A stretch of 21,866 bases of DNA from CANHVK01 sp046304235 (GCA_046304235.1 JBKCEW010000082.1:1-21866), one strand, 5' to 3'; positions 13,898 to 21,866 are shown, counted from the first letter of the stretch. Program-made: numbers and translations. Notes: a model not told the origin generated them from the sequence alone.

Positions 13898-16204
13898 ATG
13901 AGATTTTTACCTTTGTTAATAAGCCTTTTAAGTACAATATCTATTTTTTCTCAAGGAAAAGGAAAATTAAGTCCAGAAGAACAAGCTTACTTATTTCACA
14001 TCGTTCGAAAAAGTCCGATATTAGAAAAAAATATCGGAAGATATCTTGAGTACAAAGGTCCAATTATCACTTTTGCTAGTGGGGAAACGAATTATGATTC
14101 AATTGAATCAATCTTGATCAACAATCCTGAATTTCTATACATACGTACTTCGGAAATTGCAAAATCTCCTAAAGGATTGATAGCAGAAACAGCAAATAAA
14201 ATGGCGCTTTGGGAATTGAATAAAATACTGTTAGCGAAACGTTTGGAAGATGAAACTGAAATGGCTATTTATGGGACAAAAATCGAACAATTTGAAAGTA
14301 TTTTGGTAAAAGTATTACCACCCCGTGCTACTAAGGAAGATGAAAAAGGACTTCACCCTCATAAAAAGATCTATAATTTACTTGACCCTAGCATGAATTT
14401 CGAAGATCGCCTTTCTATGATCGAAGGTTATCATTTTTTAAATCAAAGTGATCAATTAAATACCTTGGAAGCTATTAACTTGGCAATAAATAAATACGTT
14501 GAAAAAAGAACCTATACATTTTACAAAGCGCTTGGTGGTGAATCGGAAACCTTCACGAATATTTTAGTTGCTGTAGGAGATGGAAGTAATACTTCTGGTT
14601 TACTCGAGGAACGTGAAAAAGATGAAAATGGTCGTTGGAACAGAGGTTTACCTAAAGCTGTGGGGTTGTTTCCGTATCAAATAGAAATGATGATGAACGA
14701 TAAAAAGAGTACCTCTATTGAACCAAAACGATTTGCTACGAATAAATTCAAATTAGTTGGAAACAACAAAATCACCAACTTACATTTTGATGTTTGGGGA
14801 TATAACTCTAAAAAACAAACTACAGTAGTAATTGAAAAAAATGGTTTATCATACCATCTATTTGGTTCAGGTCAAACGCGTTTCTTATCTCCGGATTCGA
14901 CTTTTTCTGATGGAATAACTTTTCAAACAATTATTAATGAACTAAAAAATGTAAAAATTAAAACCTTACATGATCGAATTTATGGAAAAAGAGGATTTGA
15001 CTATTGGATAGGGCACTACGAAAAGAAAAAAGAAGATGCAGCCAAAGAAATTAAAAAATTAGAAATTGAATACAATGAATTTGGATTTACCTCCATTAAG
15101 ACTAAAAATAAAATGTCTAATAAAGGGAAAAAAGAATTAAAAGAACTTAGAGCTAAGAATCCAAATGGTGCTATTGATCCAGGAAAAACAGCAAACATCA
15201 AACCTAAAACTGACTCTCAAAAAGACAAAAGAAGTATAGTTCAAGACCGATTAATAGCTGAAAATGAAGCTTATAAATATTACTTAAAAAGCATAAAGGA
15301 TTTAAAATACGAAAAGGCTAATGCGGAAAAAATCATGGCAGAATACCAACTTAAATTGAATTATTACAATAACTTAATTGGTACTCGTTGGGCAAAATAT
15401 ACCTACAACGATGGCATTTATACCTTCGAAGATTCGACTCTTTTTGATATGAGAACCCAAGAATTTCAGTTCAAAGAAAGCGAAGACACAACATCTTTTG
15501 AAGTAAGATTACTATCTATACCTTACTCTTCCATGTCACAAGATGCAGACGAAGTGATGATGCACATGCACTTAACCGATGCTGAACCGGCTTTTGATGC
15601 TCGTTTACAAATTCACTTAGAAGATGCATTCGGTTCAGATGAATTTACCTTAGATAAACAATTAATCTCCAAAGATGATAGTGTAGCAGTCAAACAATTG
15701 TTTGAATCTATCATGAATAAGAAATTACCAATCATTATGAAAGTGCGTGGACAAGGGGTGGGTACTTGGAACGGATTTAAAACAGTGAAAGCACCCAATG
15801 TACGAGAATTAAATGCATATCCTGGAAGTACCCCCGAAGCTAGAAGGGCTTCACGTATGGATACCACTTATCTTCGATTGAGAAAAACAGAATTGATTAT
15901 TAAAACTAAAAACAACATCACCTTTGAAGTCAATTCCTACACCGATCCTGTTTCTAGTAATTTAGATATCAACAATGCATCCGTTTTGAATGCGATGCAA
16001 AAATATAATCTGTCAAAAAATGATGTGCTAAGCGCTTATCGTTCTGCCTTTATTTTAAAGAAAATGAGACAAGAATTAAACATCATTGCAGGTGAATATT
16101 TAGACCAACAAACTGCTAAAATTGTACTTGATCGTTTGAATGCAGAGGTTGACAAAGCGAAAGTGTTTATTGGAAAAGCTAGTTTTAAAGTGAAAGAACT
16201 TTAG
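13898..16204 (+). CDS. Large exported protein of unknown function
   Basis: 768 residues with a signal peptide (MRFLPLLISLLSTISIFS/Q). No T9SS sorting domain, lipobox or membrane helix is visible beyond it, so a periplasmic location is inferred. The N-terminal ~350 residues are mixed (SPEEQAYLFHIVRKSP, NLLDPSMNFEDRLSMIEGYHF). A middle stretch (~370-500) is rich in Lys and Glu and probably coiled coil (EKKKEDAAKEIKKLE, KKELKELRAK). The C-terminal ~250 residues have a beta-rich part and a helical end (MRQELNIIAGEYLDQQ). I recognise no catalytic motif or named family. A DUF2490 outer-membrane protein gene follows after 17 bases, so the two are probably co-transcribed and may work together at the envelope. 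Confidence 0.88.
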   Translation: MRFLPLLISLLSTISIFSQGKGKLSPEEQAYLFHIVRKSPILEKNIGRYLEYKGPIITFASGETNYDSIESILINNPEFLYIRTSEIAKSPKGLIAETANKMALWELNKILLAKRLEDETEMAIYGTKIEQFESILVKVLPPRATKEDEKGLHPHKKIYNLLDPSMNFEDRLSMIEGYHFLNQSDQLNTLEAINLAINKYVEKRTYTFYKALGGESETFTNILVAVGDGSNTSGLLEEREKDENGRWNRGLPKAVGLFPYQIEMMMNDKKSTSIEPKRFATNKFKLVGNNKITNLHFDVWGYNSKKQTTVVIEKNGLSYHLFGSGQTRFLSPDSTFSDGITFQTIINELKNVKIKTLHDRIYGKRGFDYWIGHYEKKKEDAAKEIKKLEIEYNEFGFTSIKTKNKMSNKGKKELKELRAKNPNGAIDPGKTANIKPKTDSQKDKRSIVQDRLIAENEAYKYYLKSIKDLKYEKANAEKIMAEYQLKLNYYNNLIGTRWAKYTYNDGIYTFEDSTLFDMRTQEFQFKESEDTTSFEVRLLSIPYSSMSQDADEVMMHMHLTDAEPAFDARLQIHLEDAFGSDEFTLDKQLISKDDSVAVKQLFESIMNKKLPIIMKVRGQGVGTWNGFKTVKAPNVRELNAYPGSTPEARRASRMDTTYLRLRKTELIIKTKNNITFEVNSYTDPVSSNLDINNASVLNAMQKYNLSKNDVLSAYRSAFILKKMRQELNIIAGEYLDQQTAKIVLDRLNAEVDKAKVFIGKASFKVKEL

Positions 16205-16221
16205 AAAATTATGAATTATTA

Positions 16222-16980
16222 ATGATGAGTGATGAGTTAAAATTTACAAATCAAGTTAGCACTTATATTCGTATAGGATTTATTTCTATTTTTTGTTTTT
16301 TTAATGTGTTTATCTTCGCTCAATCAGACCTTGGATCTTGGAATATTCTAAATTTAAAGTACGAACAGAACAAAAAACTAAACTTTGTTAGTGAAGGACA
16401 AATCCGTTCGCTTAAATTTTACGACCATTTTCATTATTATGAAATCAAAGGGATGATCAACTATAAACCCATGAAACCCGTAATGTTTTCATTGGGATTT
16501 GGAAGTTATCAAACTTATCGTGAAGGTGGAAATTTTGAAACACCAAAAAACAATGACGAATTTCGACTTTGGCCGCAAATCTTATTTGTACAAGAAATTA
16601 ATCATTTAAAAATAGAACAGCGCTACCGAAACGAAATGCGTTTTACTTCAAATGGATATCGCAATCGTTTTCGCTATCGTTTTTCTCTTGCCTATGCTTT
16701 TGGAAAGGACGATAAAGGATACAAACCTTTTCAAACAAGTATTAGCAACGAATTATTCTTCACCGATAAAGAGCCTTATTTTGAACGGAATCGTATTCAA
16801 CTTGCATTGAATTATAAACCAACGAAAAATACCACTTTACAACTTGGTTACCTACATCAATTTGATTACAAAATCAACGATGAAACTGGTCGAGATTTTT
16901 TAGTTCTAGGTTATTATATTGAATTATTTAGAAACAAGGATACTGATAATAACACGGAATCTATTTCGAAAGATTTATAG
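16222..16980 (+). CDS. DUF2490 outer-membrane protein
   Basis: 252 residues. After an unusually long N-terminal segment (MMSDELKFTNQVSTYIRI) comes a hydrophobic signal core (GFISIFCFFNVFIFA/Q), then alternating beta-strand sequence typical of DUF2490: DLGSWNILNLKYEQN, FEIRLWPQ-like EFRLWPQILFVQE, EQRYRNEMRF, RFRYRF and FERNRIQLALNY. The family is predicted to form an outer-membrane beta-barrel of unknown function in Bacteroidota. The start codon lies in a short 7-base-periodic stretch (16212-16239), which may explain the extra residues before the signal core. Its convergent neighbour ends 16 bases away. Confidence 0.85.
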   Translation: MMSDELKFTNQVSTYIRIGFISIFCFFNVFIFAQSDLGSWNILNLKYEQNKKLNFVSEGQIRSLKFYDHFHYYEIKGMINYKPMKPVMFSLGFGSYQTYREGGNFETPKNNDEFRLWPQILFVQEINHLKIEQRYRNEMRFTSNGYRNRFRYRFSLAYAFGKDDKGYKPFQTSISNELFFTDKEPYFERNRIQLALNYKPTKNTTLQLGYLHQFDYKINDETGRDFLVLGYYIELFRNKDTDNNTESISKDL

Positions 16981-16996
16981 GTTTGAATTATTTCCT

Positions 16997-17572
16997 TTAC
17001 AGCTTTATATCAATACCAAATCTTAATTGAGCAGTTGAAAAATAATTGTTACCAAATCCTAAATTCAAAAGGTGAAACTCATATGCCATACGATGATTTT
17101 TAGGGTTCACTCTGAATCCTGCTCCAAAGGTAACGGTATGATGTATTTCTGCGAAAAATTCAGACTTTGAAATCCCAAACTCACCACCTGTGCCAATTAT
17201 TCCTCGCGTATAATTTAAACCATATCCTAGCTGTGTTGCTATCGAAACTGCCTTGTATTTCAGTAAATCTAAGCCTATTTTCAATCCAAAAATTGTATTC
17301 CTAAAATAGGCTGACCGCACGTCTGTAATTCCGAATGAAGTATATTCTCCGTTTTGTATGTAAGGATTAAATCTCAATTTACTTTTCCAATAATCCTGCT
17401 GGTAACCTACTTCATAGACATAACCAACTCCTGGTGACCTTGCATCAATAAACGCTAAACCTACAGCAGTTGTTATAGATTTATTTGAAAATTTATGTAT
17501 TGAATCTTGTGCTTTACTATTATTTGAGATAACAGAAATAATTATTAAACCTATTAGAATCTTGATTTTCAT
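16997..17572 (-). CDS. Small exported beta-barrel-like protein, unknown function
   Basis: 191 residues with a signal peptide (MKIKILIGLIIISVISNNSKA/Q). The rest alternates polar and aromatic residues in strand-like segments (VGYVYEVGYQQDYW, LRFNPYIQNGEYTSFG, TFGAGFRVNP, AYEFHLLNLGFG) and ends LRFGIDIKL, consistent with a small outer-membrane beta-barrel (eight strands would fit the length). No named family is recognised. It is convergent with the DUF2490 gene, 16 bases apart. No TAnnTTTG box was found in the 318 bases upstream, so its promoter is not identified. Confidence 0.8.
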   Translation of the reverse strand: MKIKILIGLIIISVISNNSKAQDSIHKFSNKSITTAVGLAFIDARSPGVGYVYEVGYQQDYWKSKLRFNPYIQNGEYTSFGITDVRSAYFRNTIFGLKIGLDLLKYKAVSIATQLGYGLNYTRGIIGTGGEFGISKSEFFAEIHHTVTFGAGFRVNPKNHRMAYEFHLLNLGFGNNYFSTAQLRFGIDIKL

Positions 17573-17890
17573 TTTACTATATTTTATTTTTTCTAAATTA
17601 TAAAATCCATATAATTACTCCTATCAATGAGATTAAAAGTAGCATCTGGATACCCTTTTGACCACAAGGATGGAGTTTTGGCTTTTCCAACACGGTGCAC
17701 TCAATGTTATTACGGCTTTATTTGGTCGTAAATAATTGATTACCTTCTCTGCTAGTGTACGTTGAATGTAATCTATTTTTAAATAATTGGACAAAAAAAC
17801 ACTTTTAATAGTACTTTTCCTATTATCAAAAATTAGAAAAATATAAATACCGTCATTTTTGGTGAAAAATTATTAAACATTCACAATTAA
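17573..17890. other. 318-base gap with an unassigned GC-richer island
   Basis: Between the small barrel gene and the helicase gene no accepted gene is visible. The stretch at about 17640-17760 is richer in G and C than its surroundings. Short frames exist: minus 17693-17598 (GTG, 31 residues, ending in a hydrophobic run IQMLLLISLIGVIIWIL); plus 17627-17731 (ATG, 34 residues, with a CTQC motif); and a longer minus-strand frame open from about 17865 to 17620 with no ATG. They overlap one another, so at most one could be real. A decayed mobile element or gene remnant, or a small RNA, would also fit. Confidence 0.4.
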
Positions 17891-19315
17891 TCATTCAAAA
17901 TTACCAAAGAATTCCTTGTGAAAATTCACCAAATACAACTTCTCACTGGCCCGAGTGAAACCCGTATATAACCAACGAAGAAAAGACGCATCTACCATTT
18001 CATCAATGAGGTAATCGTGGTCTAAAAAAACAACCGGCCATTGTCCACCTTGTGATTTATGACACGTAAACGCATAGGCATATTTTACTTGAAGGGCATT
18101 AAAATAAGGATCTTTGGAAATCATTTCGTAGCGTTTGCGTTTGTTTTTTTCATCCAAATAATCTTCTTCAATAGCAAAAAACAATTCTTTCATCTTATCG
18201 CGAGGTAAAGAAGAAGTTTCTGTATGTAATGTATTGATTAGTAAAATAGTCTCAAAATCACCAATCGATGGGTAATCAATCAATTCGACACGTGCACGCA
18301 CAAAATCAAACCCATATAAATGTTCACGAGCTACAATCCGATTAAGTTTTAGCATTTCGCCATTGGCAATAAAACCAGCTTCCGAATTTTCATCTAACCA
18401 AAAATAATTGTTTCGTACCACCATCAAACGATCTCCCCCATTGATATCTTCTTCGTGATATAAGATCCGACTACGAATTTGTTGATTGTAAAGATTGGTT
18501 CGTTTGTTCGACTTGGTAATTATAGCAACATCATCATAGCCGTAATCGCTATAGGCTTTTTCCAAAGCATCTTGTAACTGATCTCCGAAAATCACTTCCA
18601 CATCTCCCCCTTTATGGGTTTCGATCTTAGGGAAAGCGTGTCCTTCGTAATTTCGAATATTAAATGCATTCAATAAAATATCTGAATCTAAGGACTGACG
18701 TACAACCTCTGTCAATCGAGTTTCAAATAGTTTTACTCCAAAAAAAATCTGTGTTAAAAAACGCTTGTCTAGTGCTGGAGAATAATCACTCCCTACAGGC
18801 GGTAACTGACCTTCATCTCCAATAAATACCAAACGACATCCTTCACCAGAAAATACATATTCAAAAACATCTTCTAATAAATTACGGGATTGTATCCCTC
18901 CATCCGAAGACATCGAATATTCTCCTATCATAGACGCTTCATCTACAATGAAAACCATATTTTTATGCAAATTCGGAGCAAGTTCCAATTGCAATCTCCC
19001 TCCTGCCATTACGCGCTTTCTGTAAATCTTTTTATGTATGGTCAATACTTGTTTCCCTGATTTAGAAGAAAGAACTTTTGCAGCACGACCTGTAGGGGCC
19101 AACAATCCCGTTTTAATCTTCATCTCTGTAAGTGCCTTAATATAAGCACCGACCAAAGTGGTTTTACCTGTACCAGCGTAGCCGCTCAATACAAACAAAG
19201 GATAACGTTCTTTGGAAAAAGTAAAATCACACAAAGTATCAATCGCTTCAGCTTGTTGTGAAGTCGGAATCATTTGAAAATGACGACTCAAGGTATATTT
19301 TAGTTCTTCAAACAC
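17891..19315 (-). CDS. RecD-like ATP-dependent DNA helicase (AAA_30 / UvrD-like C-terminus)
   Basis: 474 residues from a GTG at 19315; the next start (Met15) would cut the helix preceding the IPTSQQAEAI Q-like motif, and a TATATTTG box 19 bases upstream supports the GTG. Motifs: Walker A GYAGTGKTT (45-53), LAPTGRAAK, Walker B FIVDEASMIG (DEAS 125-128), GDEGQLPPVG (~166-175), VVRQ, and a C-terminal UvrD-type end AFTCHKSQGGQW and YTGFTRASEKLYLV. This matches the stand-alone RecD-like/exodeoxyribonuclease V alpha-like helicases of flavobacteria, without the long N-terminal domain of RecD2. Role inferred: DNA repair or replication-associated unwinding. It is divergent from the DUF3822-rsmD-coaD operon across 96 bases, an arrangement common in the group. 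Confidence 0.92.
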   Translation of the reverse strand: MFEELKYTLSRHFQMIPTSQQAEAIDTLCDFTFSKERYPLFVLSGYAGTGKTTLVGAYIKALTEMKIKTGLLAPTGRAAKVLSSKSGKQVLTIHKKIYRKRVMAGGRLQLELAPNLHKNMVFIVDEASMIGEYSMSSDGGIQSRNLLEDVFEYVFSGEGCRLVFIGDEGQLPPVGSDYSPALDKRFLTQIFFGVKLFETRLTEVVRQSLDSDILLNAFNIRNYEGHAFPKIETHKGGDVEVIFGDQLQDALEKAYSDYGYDDVAIITKSNKRTNLYNQQIRSRILYHEEDINGGDRLMVVRNNYFWLDENSEAGFIANGEMLKLNRIVAREHLYGFDFVRARVELIDYPSIGDFETILLINTLHTETSSLPRDKMKELFFAIEEDYLDEKNKRKRYEMISKDPYFNALQVKYAYAFTCHKSQGGQWPVVFLDHDYLIDEMVDASFLRWLYTGFTRASEKLYLVNFHKEFFGNFE

Positions 19316-19333
19316 AGTTTACCGCTATAAAAT

Positions 19334-19341
19334 CAAATATA
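19334..19341 (-). promoter_or_regulatory. -7 box (TATATTTG) for the RecD-like helicase
   Basis: On the minus strand this reads TATATTTG (TAnnTTTG), implying a leader of about 12 bases before the GTG at 19315. No clear -33 element. Confidence 0.45.
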
Positions 19342-19378
19342 CTCATTTGACATATTGTACAGTTACATTTAAAAACAT

Positions 19379-19386
19379 TAAATTTG
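19379..19386 (+). promoter_or_regulatory. -7 box (TAAATTTG) for the DUF3822-rsmD-coaD operon
   Basis: It matches TAnnTTTG, and an ATTG at 19354-19357 lies 21 bases upstream, close to the expected -33 spacing. Transcription would start near 19393, about 19 bases before the ATG at 19412. Confidence 0.55.
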
Positions 19387-19411
19387 TTATAAATACCATT
19401 CACATTTGACA

Positions 19412-20176
19412 ATGATATACAGCAATACTCACTTGGCTTTTGAACTTTCCGAAAACGCATTACATATTGCTGAAATACAAGGTAAAGAAGTGAAAACACT
19501 TCATTTTGAAGAAATTCAAAAAAGTACCTCTACAAGCCTTGAGTCACAAGTAGAAAAGATTATTGATAGTATCACTTTCCAACCAAAGTATGCTGATTAC
19601 ACTTTATCTTGGATTGATGCCAATTACACATTAGCACCTACTTCATTGGTAAAAAGCACTTCTGCTGAAACGATTTTTCAACAATGCACTACCATCATCA
19701 ACCCATTGTCTAGCATAGAACAAAATACGATTAACGAATATGCTATTAGCGTTTTATACAGTATTCCAAATTGGATAACACCGTTATTTGTTAAATATTT
19801 TCCTCGTATCACAATACAACATGCATTTGCGCATGTATTACGAGGTATTACGGTAAATACAACTGAACCAACCTTATTTTTAAGCATTTATAAAAATCAT
19901 ATCGATTTAGCGTTATTTAAAGACAAGCACCTCATCGTAGCGAATGCATACGATTATATCAATGAAAATGATATTTTATATTTCACTTCTTTGGTTTTAC
20001 AACATAATAACTGTAATTTTCAAACAGGTAGTTTACATATATTTGAATCGAAAGAAGTAGATCCATCTCATATAGTCTTATTTTTAGACAAATGGAAGTT
20101 GGTCAAAGATTTCGCCTCTTTAAAATTAGAATCTAATAAAGAATCACTTACTAAATTTCAAATCGCGTGCGTATAA
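19412..20176 (+). CDS. DUF3822 family protein
   Basis: 254 residues from the ATG at 19412; a TTG two codons earlier is possible but adds nothing. The sequence (TLSWIDANYTLAPTSL, NTINEYAISVLYSIPNW, TTEPTLFLSIYKNHIDLALF, LVLQHNNC) matches the DUF3822 family, found in Bacteroidota next to rsmD and coaD. The fold is thought to resemble the actin-like ATPase superfamily (PilM-type), but the function is unknown and no ATP-binding motif can be confirmed by eye. No signal peptide. Its last ten bases overlap the start of rsmD, so the two are translationally coupled. Confidence 0.82.
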   Translation: MIYSNTHLAFELSENALHIAEIQGKEVKTLHFEEIQKSTSTSLESQVEKIIDSITFQPKYADYTLSWIDANYTLAPTSLVKSTSAETIFQQCTTIINPLSSIEQNTINEYAISVLYSIPNWITPLFVKYFPRITIQHAFAHVLRGITVNTTEPTLFLSIYKNHIDLALFKDKHLIVANAYDYINENDILYFTSLVLQHNNCNFQTGSLHIFESKEVDPSHIVLFLDKWKLVKDFASLKLESNKESLTKFQIACV

Positions 20177-20721
20177 TTAGAGGATTTTTAAAATCAAGAA
20201 GATTTTCACCACCCAAAAATTTTCCTTCTCGTCCAACAACAGACTTTGCCAAAGAGGGTTTATTTAACGTACTCGAAAACAGTGTTTCGTTATATAACCT
20301 TGAGATTTTAGATCTTTGTGCAGGAACAGGAAATATCTCCTATGAGTTTGCATCTCGGGAAGCAGGTAAAATAACAGCAGTTGAACATAATTTTAATTGT
20401 GTGCGTTTCATACAACAAATGACACGCGAACATAAATTGGAAGAAGCAATTTCCGTTTTTAAATCTGACGTTCGTGATTTTGTGAGACGAACCGAAAAGA
20501 AATTTGATCTTATTTTTCTAGATCCTCCGTATGAAGTTGAGTTTTACCACGAATTGGTAAACACCATTTTTGAAAGAAACGTACTAAAAGAAAATGGGTT
20601 ATTGGTTGTAGAGCATGGTAAAAAAACAAGTTTTAGTGAATATCCTACTTTCGAAAAAGAAAAAGTATATGGCAATGTTCACTTTTCATTTTTAAGACAC
20701 CCCGCATACGAAAACGAATAA
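20167..20721 (+). CDS. rsmD: 16S rRNA (guanine(966)-N(2))-methyltransferase
   Basis: 184 residues. The start is GTG at 20167, overlapping the DUF3822 gene by ten bases; the family characteristically begins MRIIxGxxxxR, which this start reproduces exactly. Diagnostic motifs: RPTTDFAKEGLFNVL (substrate side), SAM-binding motif I DLCAGTGNISYE (49-60), and catalytic DPPY (119-122). It methylates the N2 of G966 in 16S rRNA during 30S assembly, using S-adenosylmethionine. It lies in an operon with coaD (17-base gap). Length and motifs are normal. Confidence 0.95.
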   Translation: MRIIRGFLKSRRFSPPKNFPSRPTTDFAKEGLFNVLENSVSLYNLEILDLCAGTGNISYEFASREAGKITAVEHNFNCVRFIQQMTREHKLEEAISVFKSDVRDFVRRTEKKFDLIFLDPPYEVEFYHELVNTIFERNVLKENGLLVVEHGKKTSFSEYPTFEKEKVYGNVHFSFLRHPAYENE

Positions 20722-20738
20722 ATAAACGTTATCACTTT

Positions 20739-21197
20739 ATGAAGAAAATTGCTTTATTCCCAGGTTCATTTGATCCCTTTACGAAAGGACACGAAAGTGT
20801 GGTTGCTAAAGCATTACCATTATTTGACGAAATCATCATTGGTATTGGAATCAATAGTAGTAAAAATTACTATTTCGAAACTAATAAGCGTTTAAAACAT
20901 ATTAGTGAGATATATAGCTTTACCGATAAAATCAAAGTTGAAACTTATCAAAAACTAACGATAGAATTTTGTAAGGATGTTCACGCTAGTTATATCTTAA
21001 GAGGTTTGCGTGATACCAAAGATTTTGAATACGAAAAAGCAATCGCACAGATGAATTTACAACTTTCAGGTATTGAAACTGTTTTCTTTATGACTGAACC
21101 TTCTGTTGCACCTATTAACGCTACTATTGTTAGAGAAATCGCTCGAAATCAAGGAGATATTTCACCTTTTGTATCGCATCTATCTTCCTTGCTATGA
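20739..21197 (+). CDS. coaD: Pantetheine-phosphate adenylyltransferase
   Basis: 152 residues. It catalyses ATP + 4'-phosphopantetheine to dephospho-CoA + diphosphate, the penultimate step of coenzyme A synthesis. Motifs of the nucleotidyltransferase fold are intact: ALFPGSFDPFTKGHE (the TxGH motif at 15-18), YILRGLRDTKDFEYEKA, VFFMTEPSVAPINATIVRE (the region that is usually ISSTxVRE) and a short C-terminal helix. Length fits the family. In the operon it follows rsmD by 17 bases, and its TGA stop overlaps the ATG of the next gene (ATGA). Confidence 0.96.
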   Translation: MKKIALFPGSFDPFTKGHESVVAKALPLFDEIIIGIGINSSKNYYFETNKRLKHISEIYSFTDKIKVETYQKLTIEFCKDVHASYILRGLRDTKDFEYEKAIAQMNLQLSGIETVFFMTEPSVAPINATIVREIARNQGDISPFVSHLSSLL

Positions 21198-21866
21198 AAA
21201 TAATTTTTGCTATATTTTTTTTATTTAGTCTTTCTACTTTATTAAGTCAAGAAGTTGAAATAAAAGGTTATGCACCTGCTTATGTAGATAAAAAAGTACA
21301 AATTTTAGGCATTCAGGATTATTTCTCAAATAAGGATACACTCCTAGCTGAAACCTACGTAAAAAAAGACAGTACTTTTTCGGTTAAATTTTTTCTCAGT
21401 AAAACTCAAAAAATCATTATAAAACCTAATAAAAACAGAGGGTTTATCTATGCTGAACCGAATAGAACCTATACACTGTTTCTTCCTGAAAAAGATGAAT
21501 TTAATGCCTATAATCCACAGGGAAATGAAATACAAATTTCTTTTTACAAGTTGGATTCATCGGATCTAAATATGAAAATTCTTGAGTTTGATAACTTAGT
21601 TACAAATTTTATAGCAAAAAATTATAAACGAAAAAATATTACAACCCCCATTTTCGCAGGGATATTAGACACTTTCAAAACAGAAGTACAAAAATTCTAT
21701 GAAAGAGATACAAGTTTTTTTCTAAAAACATATATTAAATATAGCATTGCTTCGTTGGATGACATCAATTATGTTGGATACAAAAATCGATATGAAAAAT
21801 ATGAATTTTATATTAATAACAACCCAATAATATATAATAATGAACTATATATGAACTATATAGAAT
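21194..21866 (+). CDS. Exported protein, 3' end cut by the window
   Basis: The ATG at 21194 overlaps the coaD stop (ATGA), and the frame stays open for 224 codons to the window end. A signal peptide (MKIIFAIFFLFSLSTLLS/Q) is followed by a beta-rich region: EVEIKGYAPAYVDKKVQI, NKDTLLAETYVKKDSTFSVKF, TQKIIIKPNKNRGFIYAEPN and YTLFLPEKDEFN. This resembles the DUF4369-like N-terminal domain found ahead of TlpA/thioredoxin domains in Bacteroidota. If so, a CxxC thioredoxin domain should lie beyond the window. The visible part has no such motif, so this is tentative. The tight overlap suggests translation coupled to coaD. Confidence 0.8.
   Translation, partial: MKIIFAIFFLFSLSTLLSQEVEIKGYAPAYVDKKVQILGIQDYFSNKDTLLAETYVKKDSTFSVKFFLSKTQKIIIKPNKNRGFIYAEPNRTYTLFLPEKDEFNAYNPQGNEIQISFYKLDSSDLNMKILEFDNLVTNFIAKNYKRKNITTPIFAGILDTFKTEVQKFYERDTSFFLKTYIKYSIASLDDINYVGYKNRYEKYEFYINNNPIIYNNELYMNYIE

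Noticed and set aside
13858..14049. 63-codon plus-strand frame overlapping the start of the 768-residue protein
   Set aside because: It overlaps the real gene in another frame, lacks family features and starts at or before the -7 box.
17627..17731. 34-codon plus-strand frame as a confident gene
   Set aside because: It competes with overlapping minus-strand frames and has no promoter box; it is kept only as part of the unassigned island.

Overview
The window is AT-rich, densely coded bacterial DNA that I assign to the Bacteroidota, most likely a Flavobacteriales-type organism. Three things support this. Two secreted proteins end in type IX secretion (T9SS) C-terminal sorting domains with a 'FPNP' signature. 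Several gene starts are preceded by a TAnnTTTG box, the -7 element of the Bacteroidota primary sigma factor. The order helicase / DUF3822 / rsmD / coaD is a familiar flavobacterial neighbourhood. No rRNA, tRNA, insertion sequence, prophage or CRISPR array is visible.

Region 1 (1-9.5 kb) is a secreted and envelope block. It opens with a ~1600-residue T9SS protein carrying three exact 181-residue repeats, two further related domains, a PhoX/DUF839-type phosphatase domain, three exact 49-residue Cys-containing repeats and a sorting domain. A perfect hairpin terminator follows. Next come a FISUMP-domain secreted protein, a convergent di-heme cytochrome c peroxidase with a long helical N-terminal extension, and a second, smaller PhoX-like T9SS protein. 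The two PhoX-like genes bracket the block.

Region 2 (9.7-13.8 kb) is rich in thiol-redox proteins: a membrane-anchored or periplasmic thioredoxin (CGPC), a DoxX-like membrane protein, and a four-gene operon of cytosolic thioredoxin (CGDC), DEAD-box RNA helicase, small secreted protein and DCC-family thiol oxidoreductase. A perfect TGTGA-N6-TCACA palindrome (Crp/Fnr type) lies upstream of this operon at a class II-like distance from a TATTTTTG box. Two related heptanucleotide tandem arrays sit at gene boundaries. One fills the whole gap between the thioredoxin and DoxX genes up to one base before the DoxX start codon. The other supplies the last eight codons and the stop codon of the DCC gene.

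Region 3 (13.9-17.9 kb) has a 768-residue exported protein of unknown function followed closely by a DUF2490 outer-membrane protein, then a convergent small beta-barrel-like protein and a 318-bp gap with a GC-richer island I cannot assign.

Region 4 (17.9-21.9 kb) is housekeeping: a RecD-like helicase on the minus strand, divergent from the DUF3822 - rsmD - coaD operon, whose last visible member is an exported protein cut by the window end and overlapping coaD by 4 bases. Computed searches were not available. Family names rest on motifs recognised by eye.
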